From Ignavibacteria bacterium (GTDB lineage: Bacteria > Bacteroidota > Ignavibacteria > Tepidaquicellales > Tepidaquicellaceae), in contig JADJTX010000010.1 in NCBI GenBank assembly GCA_016710985.1, positions 1 through 25,596 on the forward strand: a DNA stretch of 25,596 bases, given 5' to 3'. Positions 20,750-25,596 of this stretch are shown piece by piece. The stretch's first letter is position 1. Each line of letters starts with the position of its first letter. Both the position numbers and the translations under genes were made by a program. The notes beneath the pieces are model-generated. The model did not search any database. It was not told the DNA's origin and saw nothing but the letters and a program-made list of their open reading frames with translations.

Positions 20750-20780
20750 GTTCTAACAAATTTTTAAAATTTGTTAGAAC
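20750..20780 (+). terminator. Long perfect hairpin after the AlbA_2 gene
   Basis: GTTCTAACAAATTTT (20750-20764) and AAAATTTGTTAGAAC (20766-20780) are perfectly complementary. It starts two bases after the stop codon. It lacks a downstream T tract, so termination may rely on the A/T stem itself, or the hairpin may act as a 3' stabiliser. Confidence 0.5.
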
Positions 20781-20903
20781 TAGTTAGACCATAGGATAGA
20801 AGTTTAGCAAAATATTTCAATTTTATTCAATTTTATTAGATTTCTATCAATTTTTTTGTTAGAGGTCGCCTTGAAAAGTTTAAATAACTACCAAAAAGAA
20901 CAA

Positions 20904-20990
20904 TTCAAATGATCTGCAATCATTTGAAAAATTGAATTTCATCAAAATTTAAATCGTTTAACTGAAACTCATTAGTAAATTCATTAGTGC
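20904..20990. repeat. Dispersed hairpin + CATTAGT repeat, copy 1
   Basis: A 10-bp perfect stem TTCAAATGAT/ATCATTTGAA (20904-20913, 20919-20928, loop CTGCA), then 41 bp to CATTAGT (20970-20976), then AAATT and a second CATTAGT (20982-20988) followed by GC. Copies with the same order and spacing are at 24906 and 25510. The rest of 20781-21084 has no gene. Confidence 0.65.
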
Positions 20991-21084
20991 AACTGCTAAT
21001 TCTTCTAAGAAGCTATCAACAATTTAAAAGGATGTAAAAAATGAAACTGCCAGGGGTAAATTGATTTTTTAGTTACATTTTATT

Positions 21085-21156
21085 TTATGGGTGAATTTCA
21101 CTTACAAAACTGCTCGAACTATTATATGCAACTAATATGTCTGTCAAATCAACTAA
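21085..21156 (-). pseudogene. Detached C-terminal tail of a dockerin-like module
   Basis: The minus strand reads LVDLTDILVAYNSSSSFVSE then IHP and a stop at 21087-21085. This matches the final 23 residues of the propeller-protein modules, especially DLNDVILTYNNSSSFVGVI at the end of the gene at 22380-24395. The sequence upstream (toward 21200) belongs to the end of the NmrA-type gene, so this is an orphan remnant. Confidence 0.6.
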
Positions 21157-21199
21157 TGTTCAGCCCAAGTTCATCAGCCTACATGACGCAAAACCCATG

Positions 21200-22145
21200 T
21201 TACCTGTATAGCCTTATGCTTGTATCTACGTATTTAATTAAATTTACCCACTCACCTTTTGCATAATCATTTACTGAAACTAATTGCACTGGAAAAACAG
21301 CCAGCGTGTTTTTCCATATCAATTTCACTTCCATTCACAACTCCCAACGTCAATGCAGCAAAAGTTTCGCTCAATGGGTCTTTCGCTCCCGTCTCTTGTG
21401 CTCTTATCGCCTCTTCCGGTACAAATTGAAGCTCAAACTTTTTTCCCGTTGATTGCCTCAAAAATTTTCACTACTTCAAGTGGACTTAATGCCTCTGGTC
21501 CACCCAGTTCAATCAATACTATTCTTAGCTGCAGGATTATCTAATGAAGCTGCAGCGAATGACGCTACATCTTTTATGGCTATCCAAGAAGTCTTATTCT
21601 TTCCTTCTCCGTAGATGGTCGCTTTGGCATTAGGATAATCAAATCCCAATATAGGGCTTAGCCATACTTCCCATAAAAAAAGGTGGGTTGCAAAATGGTA
21701 TAATTCAAACCACTTCCGGCAAGATGTTTTTCTACCTTGCGCTTAGCTGTTTGCAACGGAGATTCACCATGCATAGCACAAAATGAAACATAAACAAACT
21801 GACTAACGACTGTACCGACAGCAGCATCAATCAAATTAGTTTGTCCTTCATCATCCACTGTTTGAATGGAATCGCCTTCTTGCCTTGATAAAGTTGAAGA
21901 AACGGTTGCAATAATCGCCGAAACTCCATGCAAAGCTTTTTTAGTGAAGACCTGTCTTTCAGATCACCTTTTACAATTTCAACACCCGATTCTTTTTAAT
22001 TGATCTACTTTACCTGCATCTGATGTGGTACGCACCAAACCCTTTACTTTTTTATTTTTCGCTAGTAATTGACGGCAGATTTCACCCCCTAAAATCCTGT
22101 AGCACCCGCTACAAGTACAGCTGAAGCATTGTTTGAATTATTCAT
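21200..22145 (-). CDS. NmrA-like NAD(P)-binding oxidoreductase (atypical SDR), frameshifted
   Basis: ATG at 22145-22143 starts MNNSNNASAVLVAGATGF, then GGEICRQLLAKNKKVKGLVR: a Rossmann GxxGxxG region, one shift inside it. LHGVSAIIATVSSTLSRQEG and QTNLIDAAVGTVVSQFVYVS follow, then SPLQTAKRKVEKHLAGSGLN and YTILQPTFF, a hallmark of NmrA/SDR_a5 proteins. The middle (about 21500-21660) needs several shifts (WLDSHK, DASGLNALSPLEVV-like stretches). KKFELQFVPEEAIRAQETGA and TLGVVNGSEIDMEKTLAVFP are then followed by VQLVSVNDYAKGEWVNLIKY and stop at 21202-21200. The SVNDYA motif is the usual family C-terminus, so I extend past the premature stop at 21267. About 310 aa. NmrA members sense or use NAD(P); the substrate is unknown. 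Confidence 0.75.
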
Positions 22146-22379
22146 CTTGTTTGTTTTGGTTGTGGTTAGTTGAGTCGCTTATTATAACATATATAATTGG
22201 TTGTACTGTCTTATAGGCCTGCTGGTAACTATATAATTATACATAAAATAAAATTTCTCTAAGAAACTAGATAGGAAAAGCGATAAGTCCCTGATATTTG
22301 GCATCATTCCAAAATCATAGTTCCATCTTTGTTCAATTTCAAATTAAATTTCAACATCCACAGTTTTGCATCAGATGTG

Positions 22380-24395
22380 TTAAGGTTTAATCACACCTAC
22401 GAAACTACTCGAATTATTATAAGTAAGTATAACATCATTCAGATCAGTATACTATTTCCTGTTACATCGGAATTCACATAACCTGTTATAAAATTACTTG
22501 CATCATTATTAATTATTATAATGTCTGCTAAATCAACATGTCCGTCGTGATTTACATCACCGCTGAATATTGCAAACCGAACAGGTGAAGCATCAACCTG
22601 TATCATGTTTTTTCCAAATGCCTGTGTAGAGGCTGTAATAAAATTATAACTGGAAGTTGAACCCTGTATGTAACTTATAGCTGAAGTGCTCCATGTTTCA
22701 ATCGTATTTCTATGTTTTGTTTGAATATAATATGTTCCGTTCGGTGCATTCGTTATTTGGAATGAACCTGAAAGTGTAGAAGAATTAATTACTGCTCTTG
22801 CCGAGTCTATTATTGCAAAAGGTGAAGACGAATTTCGCAAATAAACTGTCAACATATCATTCATAATCATTGTGTTCGTTGTTGAGTTATAAAATCCTTC
22901 AATTATTATTGTCAGATTAATTGTTCCATTTCCACTGAAATAATCATATAAATAAGCCCTGCCTGTATTTGCAGAATAACCCTCTGCGCCGACAATCACA
23001 TCAGAACGCCCATCGCCGGTTACATCTCCGGCTGATGAGACAGAAACACCAAAAAAATTTCCTGTTGCCTCACTTGTCATTGTGAGATCTGAAATATTAT
23101 TCATGGATACTCCACCAAAAAATATATATGTCCTGCCAGTGCCTAAAAAATATATATCTGCACCGACAATCACATCAGAATATACGTCGCCGTTAATATT
23201 AACAGCTGATGAGACAGATCTTCCGAATCGGTCACCAGTTGATTCACCTGTCATTGTAACATCTGCAGTATTATTCATTTGTGTCCCTCCTAAATATATA
23301 TATACTCTACCGGTTGATGTAGCATATCCATAAGCGCCTACAATCACATCAGAAAATGCGTCGCCGTTTACATTTCCTGCTGAGACAGATGCTCCAAATA
23401 AGTCACTTGCTGATTCACCTGTCATAGTAACATCTGCGGTATTATCCATTGTTGTTGCTCCGAAATATATATATGTCCTGCCTGAGAATGCATTATATGC
23501 AAAAGCACTGACAATAACATCAGAATATCCGCCGCCGTTAACATCTCCAGCTGATGAGACAGATATTCCAAAATAGTCGTTTGCAGATTCTCCTGTCATT
23601 ATCACATCTGCAACTGTGTTCATATTTAATCCTCCGAAGTATATATATGCTCTCCCGGTATTTGTAGAATGTCCATATGCTCCTATTATCACATCAGAAC
23701 ATCCGTCGTTGTTAACATTTCCTGCTGAAGATACCGAGTATCCAAAATTGTCGCTTGTTGTCTCGCCTGTCATTGTAATATCTGCATCATTATTCATTGT
23801 TGCTCCTCCGAAATAAATATATGCTTTGCCGGTGTTTGAAGAATGTGCATGTGCGCCTATAATTACATCAGAATATCCGTCACCGTTGACATCTCCGGCT
23901 GAAGATACCGAGTATCCAAAATTATTGTTTATATTTTCACCTGTAAATGTTACATCTGCAACCGTATTCATGGTTAATCCTCCGAAATATATATATGCTC
24001 TGCCGGTAAATGAGGAATATCGATATGTACCAACGATCACATCAGAATATCCGTCATTATTTACATCTCCGGCTGAAGCTACCGAACGCCCGAATGAACC
24101 ACCAGACCCTTCCGTGAAAATTTTGCTCGAAACTCATCACCCTGCGGATCTTCAGGAACTTGCCTTAACATGCCTGTATTTGTTTCTGGAATTATCCAGT
24201 TTCTTTTTCATCAGTAAGACGATTTAGCCAATCCTCGGTAAGTCCTTCCGGAAGTAAATCCTTTTTTTCATAGCTTGTTGTGACTGATCTGTCTGCTGCA
24301 AATGAATTCTTTTTTTCAGGATTCATCCAGCTGCTTTCTGCTGTTCCTGTTAAAATTAAATACATGAATAATAGGCGGATCGTTTTAAAATTCAT
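22380..24395 (-). CDS. Secreted seven-bladed FG-GAP propeller with dockerin-like module, frameshifted at ends
   Basis: The start chosen is ATG 24395-24393 (MNFKTIRLLFMYLILTGTAE), which begins a signal peptide; an in-frame ATG at 24485 would add 30 basic residues. WMNPEKKNSFAADRS and LPEGLTEDWLNRLTDEK follow, then, across two frame breaks near 24195 and 24110, VPEDPQGDEF and FGRSVASAGDVNNDGYSDVI. Seven FG-GAP blades follow to about 22970, each ending RAYIYFGG or similar and with a calcium loop of DVNGDGYSD type. Several loops have lost acidic residues (DVNGGGYSD, NVNGDAFSD, NINGDVYSD). The C-terminal module: INLTIIIEGFYNSTTNT, TVYLRNSSSPFAIIDSARAV, TYYIQTKHRNTIETWSTSA, then FSGDVNHDGHVDLADIIII and DVTGNSILDLNDVILTYNN, ending FVGVIKP with stop at 22382-22380 after one shift near 22440. 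About 670 aa. The longest intact reading frame in the window (533 codons). Confidence 0.85.
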
Positions 24396-24485
24396 AAATG
24401 CTGGCACTGAACTCACTTCTGAAAATTTGATTCTTTTTTTGTTAGAATTATGACCGGAAGCTGTTTGCGTAATTTCATTTTTCAT

Positions 24486-25112
24486 TATACTGGCTTTTGA
24501 TTTAATAAAAAATTAGTATTTTATAATTTCTGATTTAGCAGTTTCCAATTTCTGATCGGTACGAAAGCTTTATTATTACAAAATTATTCCGTTTGTAATT
24601 GTTTACATAGTACTTAAAAAGCCTTTTTCAAATCAGTTTGAATAAACATTTTTGATCCAACAAATGAAAGAACGAAAGAAAATAATTGAATTTTATAAGA
24701 GGAATCCCTGAGAATATTAGAGTGATGCCAAAAGTGAAAAAAAGGATAGAAGTTAAATGTTCGTTTCATTATTTGTCTTCCTTAGGTAATTTCTTATAAT
24801 ATAAAATAAATCAGAAATTGAATTACAAGGAAATTTACAAAGCTACCGAAGACTGTGTTTCCATCTAATGAATGCATGAACCAGAATTGAATGATTTTGA
24901 AGCAGTCAAATGATACTAGATCATTTGATAATGTGGAATAACATCAAACAATAGAAAGTTTTATCGAAACTCATTAGTAAATTAATTAGTGCATGCATTA
25001 TGTTTTATAATGTCTTGCATTTTTATACTTTACGCTTTTCAAGTCTTTTTGAGCATTTCGCATTCGTATTATAGAAAAGTTCAAACTTGATTATGCAACC
25101 ATATTGCTAAAT
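24486..25112. other. Intergenic region with one dispersed repeat
   Basis: No coding region that I can support. It contains copy 2 of the hairpin/CATTAGT repeat and is otherwise AT-rich. Confidence 0.4.
24906..24991. repeat. Dispersed hairpin + CATTAGT repeat, copy 2
   Basis: Stem TCAAATGAT/ATCATTTGA (24906-24914, 24920-24928) with a different loop (ACTAG), then 43 bp to CATTAGT (24972-24978), AAATT, AATTAGTGC. The block CGAAACTCATTAGTAAATT differs from copy 1 at one position only (TGAAACTCATTAGTAAATT). Confidence 0.65.
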
Positions 25113-25238
25113 TTATAGTGACGGCACTGTTCGCAGTTCAACATTTCTTTCTGATAACTCAGCTAGAATGGGATTTTCACTAACATGAAATAATTTATTG
25201 TGGTCCATTTTGTATTTCAACGCTAATTCAATAACCAT
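25113..25238 (-). CDS. Possible 41-residue protein, unknown
   Basis: An uninterrupted minus-strand frame from ATG 25238 to TAA 25113: MVIELALKYKMDHNKLFHVS then ENPILAELSERNVELRTVPS. Amphipathic and charged, no recognised family, no clear ribosome site. It is divergent from the next small ORF (54 bp apart). It could be a remnant of a larger gene. Confidence 0.3.
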   Translation of the reverse strand: MVIELALKYKMDHNKLFHVSENPILAELSERNVELRTVPSL

Positions 25239-25292
25239 AATTTAATATGGTTTTTTATGATTTTATAATTTATTTTCTTAAAAACAAAATAC

Positions 25293-25469
25293 ATGAAGCG
25301 TTCAGACCTTCCGAAAAATTACATACGTGAAATATTAAAAAAGATTGACCTCTTAAAATATAATATAGATAAGGCTAACAATGATTCAGTAAGAGAAGCA
25401 ATAAGCATAGAACTCGATAAACTTAACATGCAGTTGGAAGAAGAAATAAAAATAAGTCAGGGAAAGTAA
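25293..25469 (+). CDS. 58-residue coiled-coil protein, unknown
   Basis: ATG at 25293, stop at 25467-25469. It begins MKRSDLPKNYIREILKKIDL and continues with KANNDSVREAISIELDKLNM and QLEEEIKISQGK. Heptad-like leucines and isoleucines with many charged residues predict an almost entirely helical, probably coiled-coil protein. Unlike most genes here it needs no frame correction. No family recognised. It lies between two copies of the hairpin/CATTAGT repeat. Confidence 0.5.
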   Translation: MKRSDLPKNYIREILKKIDLLKYNIDKANNDSVREAISIELDKLNMQLEEEIKISQGK

Positions 25470-25509
25470 ATTTCTTAAAACTTGAAATAAAAATGGATTG
25501 AAGATAGTA

Positions 25510-25579
25510 AAATGATCTGCAATCATTTGAGAAAAGATTAAATATATAATATTTCATAGTTTAACAAAAACTTATTAGT
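25510..25579. repeat. Dispersed hairpin + CATTAGT repeat, copy 3 (diverged)
   Basis: Stem AAATGAT/ATCATTT (25510-25516, 25522-25528) with loop CTGCA like copy 1, then 44 bp to TATTAGT (25573-25579). The second heptamer is not recognisable before the window ends. Confidence 0.5.
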
Positions 25580-25596
25580 ATACCTGCTCCTAAATA

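Noticed and set aside
20750..20790. Integron attC site
   Set aside because: The TCTAACAAA/TTTGTTAGA hairpin recalls attC ends, but it is far too short, lacks a proper RYYYAAC core and unpaired extrahelical bases, and no IntI-type integrase is present (the recombinase at 12081 is phage-like).
13339..24395. Type IX secretion C-terminal sorting domains on the propeller proteins
   Set aside because: The ends match a dockerin-like calcium-loop module with NNSTNF-type tails rather than the Por-type sorting domain.

Overview
The window looks like a chromosomal piece of an uncultivated Ignavibacteria/Bacteroidota-type bacterium. The case for this rests on AT-rich intergenic DNA, secreted beta-propeller proteins (SBBP and FG-GAP types) ending in a dockerin-like module of the style common in Ignavibacteria, a large LigD, and a fibronectin-like family known from that group. 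Taxonomy is inferred from protein style only; no rRNA is present.

A property of the whole window governs the annotation: almost every recognisable gene is split by single-base indels, many at homopolymers, while protein similarity and catalytic motifs survive on both sides. I therefore give reconstructed gene spans rather than open fragments. Consensus or sequencing error is the likeliest cause, but decay cannot be excluded from sequence alone.

Layout. 1-586 (+): P-loop nucleotide kinase-like gene, cut by the window edge. 1030-6961 (all -): M1 metallopeptidase, class D (OXA-type) beta-lactamase, a HigB-HigA toxin-antitoxin pair with a palindrome upstream, and an NHEJ DNA ligase D with domain order polymerase, phosphoesterase, ligase. 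7241-8109: two small genes (zinc-ribbon protein, single-membrane-segment protein). 8448-10069 (+): malic enzyme. 10147-10761 (-): fibronectin-like protein of unknown role.

10911-11965 is the most unusual stretch. It holds about 14-16 tandem units of ~42 bp, each folding into a hairpin with covarying arms. A nested inverted-repeat block follows, built from four to five copies of a ~24-bp motif. Next comes the 3' half of a tRNA-Thr(TGT) gene, and then, at 12081-13128, a tyrosine recombinase. This reads as one edge of an element integrated into a tRNA gene.

13339-18961 (+): three tandem secreted propeller proteins, two SBBP and one FG-GAP, with the same C-terminal module. A Schlafen/AlbA_2 ATP-binding regulator follows (19096-20748). 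21200-24395 (-): an NmrA-type NAD(P)-binding protein and a fourth propeller protein (seven FG-GAP blades), with a detached module tail beyond the NmrA gene. The right end holds two small ORFs and copies of a dispersed hairpin/CATTAGT repeat.
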